Assembly: GCA_029204225.1 (NCBI GenBank)
Contig: CM055095.1
Location: 69,041,039 to 69,105,038 of the forward strand
DNA length: 64,000 nucleotides
Direction: 5' to 3'
From: Diphasiastrum complanatum
Lineage: Eukaryota > Streptophyta > Lycopodiopsida > Lycopodiales > Lycopodiaceae
The notes beneath the pieces were generated by a model that did not search any database, was not told the DNA's origin, and worked only from the letters and a program-made list of their open reading frames with translations. Below are positions 1 to 11,092 of this stretch, piece after piece. The stretch's first letter is position 1. Each line of letters starts with the position of its first letter. The position numbers and the translations under genes were made by a program.

Positions 1-2
1 TT

Positions 3-1660
3 GCCATCCAAGACACTTTGCCAACTATAGAAAAACTTCATAGTGTATTAGTGGCAGAAGAGTGTAGGATGCTCCACACCAAGGCAAGAATGAGCTCATT
101 GTCTTTGCAGGATGGAGATGAGAAAGCCAATTTCTCATTCAAGGGCAAAAAGAAAACCAATGGAAAAAAGAAGCATCCCAAGGAGGCCAAAGAAGAGGAT
201 GATGCATCAAGCTCAAAGGACAAGTCAAAGCAGAAATGCTTCTTTTGTGGAAGGAAGGGGCATTATGCATCTGAATGCTACAAGAGGCTAAGAGAACAAG
301 TGGAGGAGGACAAACAAGGAAACCTTGCAAAGGAGGAGGAGGAAGATGAAGTAGATGTATTCTTGATGGCATCTACATCCTCACCAACAAGCAATGGCAA
401 TTCAAGAGATACATGGTGGATTGATAGTGGGGTTAGCTCCCACATGTCTTGTGAAAAGGACTTTTTCTCAACCTTACACTCATTCAATGATGCTAAAAAG
501 TTTGTCTTTACTGGAAGTGATGAAGAGTGTAGGATAGATGGTGTTGGCACCATCTCTTTGTGTCTAGAATTCTCAAAATGCATGGATCTAGCAAATGTCC
601 TTTATGTACCATCAATCACCAAGAATATGCTTAGTGTTGGTCTACTCTTAGAAAGTGGTTTGGATGTCCACTTTAAGCATGGTGTTTGCTTCATCTTGAA
701 GAATGATGTTTGCATTGCAAAGGGATTTAAACATGGAAGATTGTTTAAGTTGGAAGCTAGTGTTGTTTTTGAAAAAATGAGGTTGGCAGAGGAGGAGATC
801 ACTCAAGAGGAGATCTTGGCAAAGTGTGATCTTGCTTGCATTGAGGAGGAGCATCAAAAGAAGGAAGATTTTGAGGATCAGCCTCAGATCTTGAGAGTTC
901 CAAGGGAGTCCTCAATGACAATGGCCGAGTCATCAAATTGCATGCAAATTGTCCATTCAAGTGTGCATCTTGCAAGGGTGGTGAGCATTGCAGAGTCTAC
1001 TACCTTTGAATACTTTTTGGAAAGTATTAGTGGACATGAGTGGACCTGTTTCTTACCTTTAAGATTCATGGTGTTTATTACTTTGTATGACAAGACAATG
1101 AAATGGGATGCTTTGAAATCTACATTTGTTGTTGATAAAGCAATTTCATTGGATAGCTATTTTTGTAATAGTTTGAATAGAGTCATAAAAGATGAAACAT
1201 CATTTGCTTTGAAAATCTTTGTGTCCACATGCTTTGTGCATGATCATTCCAATGTAAGGACCAAAGATTATCATATTTCAATGATAGGAATAATGGTAGT
1301 GTTTTGCTCTTCAAGTAGAGATTGTAGAATCTACTTGTTTTCAACCAAAGAATTTGTCAATGGTGGAAATGTGATCTTTCAAGAGTGGAAGATTTGTAAA
1401 CTTGAAGAAGCACCTTCGGTTCGACAGCTTATTCAATTTATTGATGGTTCGGAGTCAAGTTAAGTGGAGGAGCAAGCTCAAGACCCGAGGACTCCAAGAA
1501 GAACCATGAGTATCAAGATGGAGCCATCTAGGCTCAATCATATGGAGAAAGCAAGGCAAGTTGTCTTTGGAAACATTATGTATGCACTTAATAGTTTAAT
1601 TTATGTATCTTCAAGGGCACAAAATGCCTTGGAATCCATGGCTTGGCATGATGTATAGTT
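3..1660 (+). pseudogene. Copia A gag-protease-degenerate integrase (partial, one nonsense)
   Basis: One open frame from the window edge to a TAA at 1461-1463, continuing in the same frame to a stop at 1656-1658. Visible in order: the end of the gag UBN2-like region, a lysine-rich linker, one CCHC zinc knuckle (CFFCGRKGHYASEC, about 235-280), an acidic stretch, and a retropepsin-like active site written WWIDSGVSSHMS (about 415-450). The copia family expects DSGA; here Ala is Val. After the protease comes a shortened gag-pre-integrase region and then a block recalling the integrase C-terminal part (FVSTCF, FVNGGNVIFQEWKI). The integrase catalytic core, reverse transcriptase and most of RNase H are absent. 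The TAA at 1461 replaces a Gln codon present in the 8.1-10.3 kb copy, a C-to-T change. The start lies outside the window. Confidence 0.8.
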
Positions 1661-1869
1661 TTTGAAGTGTGCTACATGTATATAGACACATTTGTCGAAC
1701 ATCTTGTAAGGGATCCTTTAAGAGGTGGTGAAAGATCTTTCATGGACATCATTCTCTATTGGAGTCTCAAAAGTTCCTTGTGTGTAGCTGGATTTTTTAG
1801 ACACTTCTAAAAGCATTCATTAATCTATCAAGAGAGTTGTAGATAGATCAAGTTAAATTTGAGGAGGAG

Positions 1870-2130
1870 TGTGAAGAATTGCCAAAAATTGGCAAATCTA
1901 GCTTGATCAAAATCCATGAAGAATAGTGTAAATTTTGTACATAATTGGGTTCCACACATGTATGGACAAAATGCGTCATGGGAACCCACTCCTAATATAG
2001 GTTAGGTCAAGTCAAGAGAGTTGGTCATGTCTATTTGGTGGTCATCCCTACTTTATAGGACCTACACCTAAGTTTAAGGTGAAAATTTGACCAACGAGCT
2101 ACCTACCAAGCATAACTCTAGGATCTAGGC
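1870..2130 (+). repeat. Copia A 3' LTR, truncated
   Basis: Begins TGTGAAGAATTGCC directly after a purine tract and is the reverse complement of the LTR ends at 7918 and 11793. About 440 bp are missing. The break at about 2130 falls in the sequence that reads CTCTAGGATCTAGGC. Confidence 0.85.
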
Positions 2131-3763
2131 GGGAATGTGAGATTGGTTGTCACAAAATATTGCTGGTTGTTCCTCGGCCTCCATGACTTACAATTCCACC
2201 AAAAGCCTCTTCAACCATAGGATCTCCTTTGTTGTGGATGTTAGTGCATTGTATTCCGATTCGGTTGAAGATAGAGAAATAGTATCTTGCTTTTTGGAAA
2301 GCCAAGACATTATGGCATTGCTAAGGAAGGTGACAAAAGCACTTGTGGACCTCCTATCCACCTTATCACTTGCAAAATCAGCATCTGAATATGCCCTTAA
2401 GGCAAGATTAGATCCATCATATAAAATGCCAAAGTTCTTGGTGGCCAAGATGAACCTCAACACCCTTTTTGCATTTTTCCAATGACAAACCAATGGATTT
2501 TGCATAGATTGGCTTAGTTTGCCTACACTATAATTTAGATCAGGTCTAGTTATAGTAAGATAGATCAAGGAGCCTACAAGTCTCCTATATAGTGTGATGT
2601 CCTCAAAGGATGCTTCATCATCACTATTGAAAACTTTTACATTTTGCTCCATAGGAGTTTCTACTCCTTTACAATCTTTCATTTCAAACTTTTCTAAGAT
2701 AGAAGAAGCATATTTGGATTGACAAATAAAACTCAAATCCTTGCCTCTTGAAACTTCTATTCCTAATATAAAATGAAGATTACCAAGATCCACCTTCTTA
2801 AACTCCTTAAACAATGCTACTTTCACTTCTTGTATACCATCAAGATCATTTTCACTAAGGATAATGTCATCAACATACAAAATGAGAATGATGATTTTAC
2901 CATCATTAAATCTTAAGTACAAAGAAGGATCATAAGCACTTACAACAAACTTAATAGAGTTCAAGAAGGTATTCAACCTAGAGTACCAAGCACTAGGTGC
3001 TTGCTTAAGCCCATAAAGGCTTCTTAGCAACAAACACACTTTTTCCTCTTGATCTTATTTGATGAAGCCCTCGGGTTGCCTCATGAGAATCTCCTCTTCC
3101 AAATATCCATTGAGAAAACCAGTAGTCACATTAAGTTGAAATAGAGGCCAATTGAAAGTAGTTGCAAGAGAAATAATCATCAAAATCTACTCCCTTGGTT
3201 TGCAAGAACCCCTTTGCCACTAGCCTTGCCTTGTGTTTGTTGATGCTCCTATATTGATTGTACTTCAATCTATAGATCCATTTGCACTCAAGTGGCTTTC
3301 TTTCTTGAGGAAGATCCACAAGCTTCCATGTATGATTCTCCATAAGAGCATCATACTCTTTTTGCATGGCATCCCTCCATTCTTGTGACTCCATAGCTTC
3401 TTCAAAGCAACTTGGCTCATCAAACATAGAAGCTAGAAAAGTGTAAGAGGTAAGTGAATGTAGATCTTCCCTTTGTTCACCTTTGTCAACATAGGTGAGC
3501 CTTGAGGGCTCAACCTTCCTTCTTGTAGATCTCCTTGGAGTCCTTGGATCTTGAGATGGATCTTCAAGATCTTGATCACATGTAGGCTCCTCCTCAAACC
3601 TTACAAGATCCTTGACATAAGATGGATTAGAAGCTTTCTCATTCAGCTTGTAGTAGTTACCTTCATCAAAAGTAGCATCTCTACTCACTAAAATCTTCTT
3701 AGTGATTGGATTATAGACTCTATATCCCTTGCTATTTTCAGCATAACCAACAAAGATCCCTTT
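2131..3763 (-). mobile_element. Copia B fragment (integrase tail, RT, RNase H)
   Basis: A reverse-strand piece of the copia family found nearly whole at 33399-39249. It starts in the RNase H region and stops abruptly inside the integrase C-terminal region (the GIFVGYAENSKGYR stretch). Neither end has an LTR, TG/CA terminus or target duplication, so both joints (2130/2131 and 3763/3764) look like illegitimate recombination rather than insertion. Compared with the larger copy it lacks 41 bp near 3170-3180, with a short repeated motif at the joint. Confidence 0.85.
2188..3688 (-). pseudogene. Copia B pol fragment (RT/RNase H)
   Basis: Reading leftwards: the integrase tail linker (VSRDATFDEGNYYKLN), the proline/arginine-rich joint, the start of the copia reverse transcriptase (WKLVDLPQERKPLECKWIYR), then after a frame break the palm with YVDDIIL and the RNase H region with SLSSTESEYNAL. 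The YVDD catalytic motif is intact. The region is split into two frames by the 41-bp deletion, and an in-frame stop near 3050 lies at the same place as the TAA at 37458 in the larger copy, so that nonsense change is shared. It could not make a working enzyme. Confidence 0.8.
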
Positions 3764-5330
3764 CTATAGATTCACATGAATCAGATTCGTCTGATTCTAC
3801 TTCTGAACCAAGTTCAGACTCTTTGTCCGAACAAAGTTTAGATTCAGATCCTCCAAGCTCATCTAGTTCACCACCATCTATTAATATGGCTAATCCAGCA
3901 CCACCCACATCTACAAAAATCAGATATGAATTTTTTAAGGGATCATCATTTGAAGATGCAGATAGTTATATGTTGCAATTTGAATCCGTTACCATGGCAA
4001 ACAAAGAGCAGACGAACAAGGATAAAGTTAGAATTTTGCCAGGTCTTCTGCGGAAGCAGGCTAGGATTTGGTACAGTTAATTAGTACCGGAAACAGTTAA
4101 TGCTTGGAATGCTTTAAAAGCAGCATTCCTTAAACAGTTTAGGGAGATAGGATATTCCACTAGATTGTTGGCTCGACTTAAATCTGTTGAAAAAAAGCCA
4201 AAGGAATCACTTAGGAAATATACTCGTAGGGGTAAGAATTTAATAGGAAAGTTAGGAGCCCAGTATCCAGTTCCTATGCAAAATGAATGGTTCTTGGGTG
4301 ATTTGCCTAAGAAAATGGATCGTTATTGTCAACAGAGTTTGATGACTTCTTTGGAAGATGTCATTGTCTCTGCCGAGAATTACGAAACCTCTCGAATTTC
4401 TCGCAGATGGAGAAAACAGAAGAATCTAAAACATCTATTGAGTCTGAATCAGAATCTGATTCAGTGGATATGGAAGAATCTTCTGAGTATTCATCTTATT
4501 CTTCCTCATCGGAAGAAGAATCTTCTTATAGGAAAACTAATAATAGGAACTCAGAAAGAAAGAAAAGAATGGAGAAATCTAAAAAGATGGATCCATTAAG
4601 GAAAAGTGTTGAGTTGTTAACAAGAGAAATGAGTGATCTAAAGGTCCAAATATCTGATGTTAAAGCCAAGCGAAAGAAAGCGAAGCCTAATGCCAATGTT
4701 TGGTGTACCGTGTGTGGGAAGAAAGGTCATTATAAGACCAATTGTCCCAGTTTACAGACTAATTATTTAGAAGAGGTACTATTCCTCTGTCCGATTAATA
4801 ATCATGAGGAGGTAGCTTATACTGCAACTCCTTCTAACCAAAAAACTATGATATCGAAACAGCGTACTGGTCAACTGTACACTATTTGTGAAGGGGCGGA
4901 ACACGAGATTCCACTCCACCAACTAGAGTAAGGGGTTCGTGCTACAATTGCGGAGCCCCGGGTCACTATTCGTCTGATTGCCCTGAACCCAGGAGGTCAA
5001 CAGGATATGTGCCGCTCTGTGCTAAACTATAAAGACGAAGGGCATGTCATTGCTGAATGTCCTCAGCCACAACAACCATGGTTTAAACCAAGGTTTGTAA
5101 ACTCGCATAGGGAAGACCTCCTTCGGCCATCTAAGACTAACACTAACATGATAGTTCAGAGGATAGAAGTAGAGTCTGAATTATTAGATCAAGATCATCA
5201 ATGGCCAGATTTAGAGGAAAAAGTAAATAAAGTAACTACAAGAAGTAGTAAAGATTCTTTAACTCTTAAAGATAAGAAGAAAACAAAGACAAAAATTGCG
5301 AAAACTGCAAAAAACGCGACATAAAAAGCA
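3764..5330 (+). pseudogene. Gypsy D gag, broken
   Basis: A serine/aspartate-rich N-terminal stretch is followed by a retrotransposon gag domain (IRYEFFKGSSFEDADSYM, then ARIWYS and LKAAFLKQFREIGYSTR) and a nucleocapsid part with one clear CCHC knuckle (CTVCGKKGHYKTNC, about 4710-4750). A second, damaged knuckle follows near 4950-4990. A TAA at 4078-4080 replaces a Gln codon kept in the other copy, a C-to-T change. The frame shifts at about 4400, where about 35 bp present in the reverse copy are missing, and again near 4890-5020. The tail is lysine-rich and ends at 5324. The start codon of the family is seen only in the reverse copy, at 31823. Confidence 0.8.
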
Positions 5331-5699
5331 AAAGTCGCAGAACAGTTAGTAAAAATTCCTAGTAATAAAGAATTAAAGCTTGATAAGTCTAATGGAAAAC
5401 ATTATGATGTTGATATTAGTTCAAAATCTAAGAAGCTTTTAGATGAAGAAACTAGAAAAGTTAAAAAAATGACATTTTCAGATCCAGTTATAAGTAGGGA
5501 GATACCTAGAGATCTGTCGCCACTTAGAAACCATTCTTATAATATTGTTGAAGACCTTGTTTCTAGAATGCCCAATATAACTTTTAAACAATTATTAGAC
5601 GATAACCAATAAAATAAAAAAGAAATTAAGCAATTTCTGCAAAATAAAAAGAGATGAAAAGCAAAGTTACCAGTAGTCAACATAGGATTAGTTAATTAT

Positions 5700-6850
5700 G
5701 GTGATGAAGGCCAACCAGAGATTCAAGTATAATTAATGGCTGCATCTTAGGTAATGTACCCATAGATTCCGGATCTATTGTAAATATAATGACTGAAGAG
5801 ATAACATATGAATTAGGCATTCATCATAGAATAGCACCCACTTTAAGACATTTAAGATTAGCCGATGCAACTAGAAGATCACCAATAGGAGAGCTATCTC
5901 AGGTTATAGTTTTTACTGGAGACCATAAGTTTCTTATGGACTTTATAATATTAAAAACTGTGTGACAATCGTCGTATAGAGAGTTATTAGGATGACCATG
6001 GCTCTATCAGACCGATGTTATAACCCACTGGAAGAAAAAGGAGATTACCTTCGGAGACCAGATGGAGACACCGACAGGAAAAAGTCATAAAAGAATTTCC
6101 ATATCATGGAAAAAGGATAAGTACGAAGGTGAGACACCTACATCTTCCTCGAGCTATACTTTGGAGGAAGAAGGGCTTCAGTCAGTAGGGACTAAGGAAG
6201 GAGAGAGGTTAGTTACATTACGAATACCTACATACAATAATAGAGTAGAATATGTAGATAGAGGAGATTGTGGAGTTCCAGTGATTAGTGCGATTATAGG
6301 AGATCAGACTATAGATAGAATACTAATAGACTCAGGATCTAGTATCAATCTAGTAACAAAAACAATGGTTAAAAAATTAGGAGTAGAAAACCAGATATAG
6401 CCTATCACTTATCACGAAATCCATTTAGCAGACACGACTAAATGTATACCAGTAGGCGAGTTAAAAGGTATTAATGTAGTTATAGAGATAGAGACGTTTG
6501 TTATGAATTTCCTTGTCATAAATCCAGTAGACACACCACCTTATTCGATATTTTCTGGAATACCATGGTTATATCAAGCAGATCCTATTATAAATTGGTC
6601 TACCAAACAGGTATATTTTTCAGGTATTCTCACAGCTAGTCCAATAGGAGGTCATTTTTTGAGATGAGGTGAGGAGTTAGCTAGACCTGCTGAATCATGG
6701 ATCAATTTCATAGAATGCTATGAGATTGATGAAGAAGTAGACATACCGACAACATCCGAGTCGAGAGAAGTTCTGGGTGGAACCAGAGCAATTCTAACCG
6801 AGGGGATGGTAGATAAAAACAGATTATGTAGAAATAGAAATTAATAAAAG
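5700..6850 (+). pseudogene. Gypsy D tandem protease-like domains
   Basis: Two separate aspartic protease (retropepsin) folds lie head to tail. The first has PIDSGSIVNIM at about 5760 and ends with a LLG-PWLYQ block near 6000. The second has LIDSGSSINLVT at about 6325 and ends with a similar PWLYQAD block near 6590. The two DSG sites are about 190 codons apart, and each is followed by its own beta-rich stretch and its own hydrophobic PWLYQ terminus, so this is a domain duplication rather than one protease read twice. Stops occur near 5965 and 5993, at 6398-6400 and near 6665. An ordinary gypsy element carries one protease. The second domain could be a diverged structural copy; activity cannot be judged from sequence. 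Confidence 0.7.
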
Positions 6851-7218
6851 TGAGACTGTTGGCTGATTCAGACGATTCGCCAAGATACTCAGACAGAGCA
6901 ACTCAAGAGCACCTCTCACCCTAGACCGAGGAGGTCTCTAAGAAGACGAGACTAATGAAGGCTGAGAGCTGAGTATGAGAGCCGAGAAATTCTAGCTAGG
7001 AAAGACATGCAAGAACTGTGAAAGCCTCATGGTGAATCCCGGAAGATGGAATGACCATGTAGGAACTAGCATTTCCAAGCAAATGTAATAAATGCAAGTA
7101 GACCCCTCTTAAAGAAAGTAGAGTGAGCCACCTTTTGATGGTGACCTCTAGTGGAGAGCAATATTCCACTTGTAATTTGTGAAATGTGGAAATTCCACTA
7201 GGATGCCACCTAAGGAGT

Positions 7219-7918
7219 GTGAAAGTACTGTACTTTAGGACCATAAATGGATCTACAAAAGATCCACAAGAGTGATTGGATGCTTGCTTAACAATCTATC
7301 AAAAAACTAGACACAAAAAAGTTGATCTAGATTGGCAATTTGACAAACAACAAGCATTAACAATCAAAAGCATTGATAAACATTGAAATCCGAGCCCACA
7401 CGTGTGTACTATAGGCTATAGTATGGCATTCAACCTGAGAAACAAGTAGAAATTGATTTGGTTTCATTTGGATCACAAAAACTCAATGTACATAGTGAAC
7501 TAGCTTGAGATTGCCAATGAGCTCCAAAAATTTTCTATCTTCTCACTATGGAGAGAGGGAATACATAGCAAATTCGACTTCCTTCTTGAAGTTAGGTGGA
7601 TTTCCAGCATGTAATAAGGAAGTTAACTCACTCTCCTTGACCTAAAATGAAACCCTAGTCTATTTCCTAGAGTTATGCTTGGTAGGTAGCTAGTTGGTCA
7701 AATTTTCACCTTAAACTTAGGTGTAGGTCCTATAAAGTAGGGATGACCACCAAATAGACATGACCAACTCTCTTGACTTGAACTAACCTACATTAGGATG
7801 GGTTTCCCATGTGGCATCATGGCCTCACATATGTGGGACCCACTTGTGTACACAATTTACACTATTCTACATGGTTTTTGATCAAGCTAGATTTGCAAAT
7901 TTTTGGCAATTCTTCACA
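7219..7918 (-). repeat. Copia A copy 2, 3' LTR
   Basis: 700 bp, TGTGAAAGTACTG at the left and AATTCTTCACA at the right in plus-strand orientation. It contains the palindromic stretch ccacacgtgtgt near 7397. It is the downstream LTR of the minus-strand element. Confidence 0.92.
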
Positions 7919-7931
7919 CTCCTCCTCAAAT
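7919..7931 (-). promoter_or_regulatory. Polypurine tract of copia A copy 2
   Basis: On the minus strand ATTTGAGGAGGAG directly abuts the 3' LTR. This is the usual plus-strand primer of LTR elements. The same tract occurs before 1870 and, slightly changed, after 40727. Confidence 0.8.
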
Positions 7932-8128
7932 TTAGCTTGATCTATTTACAACCCTCTTGATAGATCAATGAAAGCTTTTAGAAGTGTCTAAAAAATCCAG
8001 CTACAAAGAAGGAACTTTTAAGACTCCAATAGAGAATGATGTCCATGAAGGATCTTTCACCACCTCTTAGAGGATCCCTTACAAGATGTTCCATAAATGT
8101 GTCTATATACATGTAGCACACTTCAAAA

Positions 8129-10286
8129 CTAAACATCATGCCAAGCCATGGATTCCAAGGCATTTTGTGCACTTGAAGATACATCAATTAAAATATTAAG
8201 TGCATAAATAATATTGCCAAATACAACTTGTCTTGCTTGATCCATATGATTGAGCCTAGATGGCTCCATCTTGATACTCAAGGTTCTTCTTGGAGTCCTC
8301 GGGTCTTGAGCTTGCTTCTCCACTTGACTTGACTCCAAAACATCAATGAATTGAATAATGTGTTGATCCAAAGGTGCTTCTTCAAGTTTACAAATCTTCC
8401 ACTCTTGAAAGATCACATTTCCACCATTGACAAATTCTTTGGTTGAAAACAAGTAGATTCTACAATCTCTACTTGAAGAGCAAAACACTACCATTATTCC
8501 TATCATTGAAATAGGATAATCTTTGGTCCTTACATTGGAATGATCATGCTCAAAGCAAGTGGACCCAAAGATTTCCAATACAAATGATGTTTCATCTTTT
8601 ATGACACTATTCAAACTATTACAAAAATAGCTATCCAATGAAATTGCTTTATCAACAACAAATGTAGATTTCAAAGCATCCCATTTCATTGTCTTGTCAT
8701 ACAAAGTAATAAACACCATGGATCTTAAAGGTAAGAAACAAGTCACCTCATGTCTACTAATACTTTCCAAAAAGTATTCAAAGATAGTAGACTCTCCAAT
8801 GCTCACCACCCTTGCAAGATGCACACTTGAATGGACAATTTGCATGCAATTTGATGACTCGGACATTGTCATTGAGGACTCCCTTAGAACTCTCATGCTT
8901 TGAGGCTGATCCTCAAAATCTTCCTCCTTTTGATGCTCCTCCTCAATGCAAGCAAGATCACACTTTGCCAAGATCTCCTCTTGAGTGATCTCCTCCTTTG
9001 CCAAGCTCATTCTTTTAAAAGCAACACTAGCTTCCAACTTAAACAATCTTCCATGTTTAAATCCCTTTGCAATACAAACATCATTCTTCAAGATGAAGCA
9101 AACACCATGCTTAAAGTGGACATCCAAACCACTTTCTAAGAGTAGACCAACACTAAGCATATTCTTGGTGATTGATGGTACATAAAGGACATTTTCTAGA
9201 TCCATGCATTTTGAGGATTCTAGACACAAAGAGATGGTGCCAACACCATCTATCCTACACTCTTCATCATTTGCAGTAAAGACAAACTTTTTAGCATCAT
9301 TGAATGAGTGTAAGGATGAGAAAAAGTCCTTTTTCACAAGACATGTGGGAGCTAGCCCCACTGTCAATCCACCAATTGTCTCTTGAATTGCTATTGCTTG
9401 TTGGTGAGGATGTAGATGCCATCAAGAATACATCTACTTCATCCTCCTCCTCCTCTTTTGCAAGGTTTCCTTGTTTGTCCTCCTCCACTTGTGCTCTTAG
9501 CCTCTTGTAGCATTTAGATGCATAATGCCCCTTCTTTCCACAAAAGAAGCATTTTTGCTTTGACTTGTCCTTTGAGCTTGATGCATCATCCTCTTCTTTG
9601 GCCTCCTTTGGATGCTTCTTCTTTCCATTGGTCTTCTTTTTGCCCTTGAATGAGAAATTGGCTTTTTCATCACCATCCTGCAAAGACAAGAAACTCATCC
9701 TAGATTTTGCATGGAGCATCCTACACTCTTCAGCCACTAATACACTGTGAAGTTTTTCTATAGTTGGCAAAGTGTTTTGGATGGCAAAACTTTGGACCAA
9801 ATTTGCAAAGTCATCTCCTAGACCATTAAGGACAATTTGTACAAGCTCTCCATCATGAATCTTCTCTCCAATGGAAGCCAACTCCCTATTTAGAGACTTG
9901 ATTCTGAGTACATAATCCTGTGCACTCTCCTCACTTCTCCTCATGCTTTGCAAAATGTGATTTCTAAGCATAAGAACTCTAGAAGTGTTGCTATACTCAT
10001 AGATTGATTTTAAAGACTCCCAAGCCTCTTTAGCATTAGTACAAGCTGATACTTCTCTCAACAAATCATTGCTCACATTCATCTTCACACAATGAAGTGC
10101 AAGCCTAGATCTCTTCTTGTATCTAGCTAACTCCTGTGCACCTAGAGGTTCATCTTCATCTTCAATCAAGAACTCATAAAGGTCTTGGAGCACCAATAGT
10201 GACTCCATTCTAACCTTCCAAATAGCATAATTTGTAGAATTCAACCTCTCACAAGCTTCTAGAAGGTATGCTCCAGCAGATCCCAT
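8129..10286 (-). pseudogene. Copia A gag-protease with deleted pol (1-nt frameshift)
   Basis: The start is taken at the ATG at 10286, giving MGSAGAYLLEACERL, the same N-terminus as copia B gag. In order: a UBN2-type gag domain (about residues 15-200), a basic linker, a CCHC knuckle (CFFCGKKGHYASKC), an acidic patch, a retropepsin site WWIDSGASSHMS, a gag-pre-integrase remnant, and a remnant of the integrase C-terminal region ending in DVIFQEW-like sequence. The linker QDPRTPRRTLSIKMEPSRL follows, then a stop at 8129-8131. One extra T at about 9331 (compared with the copy at 41.9 kb) shifts the frame just after the protease motif. The integrase catalytic core, reverse transcriptase and most of RNase H are gone. 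A short tail recalling the RNase H end (LVRDPL, about 8045-8090) survives downstream. Confidence 0.82.
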
Positions 10287-11079
10287 CTTACTAGTGACTT
10301 CTACAAACAAGAAATAGATTTGATTGACTTGAAACTCACAAAGGTTTCACACTTGCAGTGTTTCACTCAAATTTGATTTCTAATCCAACAAATGGACTTA
10401 TAATCACAGTTCTATCACTCCCTCACAAAGCTGGAATGAAGATAAGATGAAGTGAAAACTACTTTCAAACAAACCTTGCCAAGAAATGGATTTGATTGTC
10501 TCTAGAAACTCACTAAGGTCTCTCTCTTGTAGTTTTTCACTCAAATTAGATTTCTAATCTAACAAATGGACTTATAATCTCAGTTCTAGCACTCCCTCAC
10601 AAAGTTGGAATGAAGATAAGATGATGTGAAATCTACTTACAATCAAATCTTGCCAAATTTGGCTATTTTTGGACAAAAAAATGACTTAATCTCTTTCTTC
10701 CTTCTTGGTGTACTTTCAAGACCTGTTTTTAACCTTAATAGGACTTGAACTCAGCCTAGATTAATTAGATTCCATGAAACAAATTCAAATCTAATCAATG
10801 GCAAATGATCTTGGTAGATTATTCTAGGATCTCCACCAAAAATTACACCAATAGCTCACAAATTGAATTTTTTTTGGATCAAATGAATACCATGCATTAA
10901 ATGCAGGTTCAGAGGTGCCCACACATGTGGACAGTACGGATTTGGACCCCTACCAAGTTTGGGATCAAATCTCCTCACCAAAATCAAGATTCTAGCTTGC
11001 CCTCTCAATACTAGTTTTTAGCACCGAAACTTGCTAAAAATGGATTTGCATTAGATCAATGGCTTATGCTCTTGTACTT

Positions 11080-11092
11080 GGCTCTGATACCA
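11080..11092 (-). promoter_or_regulatory. Primer binding site (initiator tRNA-Met), copia A copy 2
   Basis: The minus strand reads TGGTATCAGAGCC directly after the 5' LTR end. It matches the 3' end of plant initiator tRNA-Met used by most copia elements. Confidence 0.85.

Larger units (their letters stand above)
1..2130 (+). mobile_element. Copia A, copy 1 (3' part, runs off left edge)
   Basis: The 3' part of a Ty1/copia-type retrotransposon. It enters from the left edge inside gag, continues through a zinc knuckle and protease into a degenerate integrase, then a 3' leader, a polypurine tract (gaggaggag, ending at 1869) and the first 261 bp of the 3' LTR starting TGTGAAG at 1870. The LTR breaks off at about 2130, where copia B sequence on the other strand begins. 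The same gene order and the same missing reverse transcriptase occur in the copies at 7219-11793 and 40028-44293, so this is a deletion-derived, non-autonomous family. There is no right-hand target duplication because the LTR is truncated. Confidence 0.85.

Noticed and set aside
4380-4450. Programmed frameshift between gypsy D gag and nucleocapsid
   Set aside because: The two copies shift by different amounts (the reverse copy by +1, the forward copy by -1 owing to a deletion), so it is mutation rather than a conserved signal.
8694-9510. Plus-strand frames opposite copia A (similar ones near 41.3-42.3 kb and minus-strand ones at 38-1093)
   Set aside because: They mirror the gag-protease frame and recur only because the element recurs.
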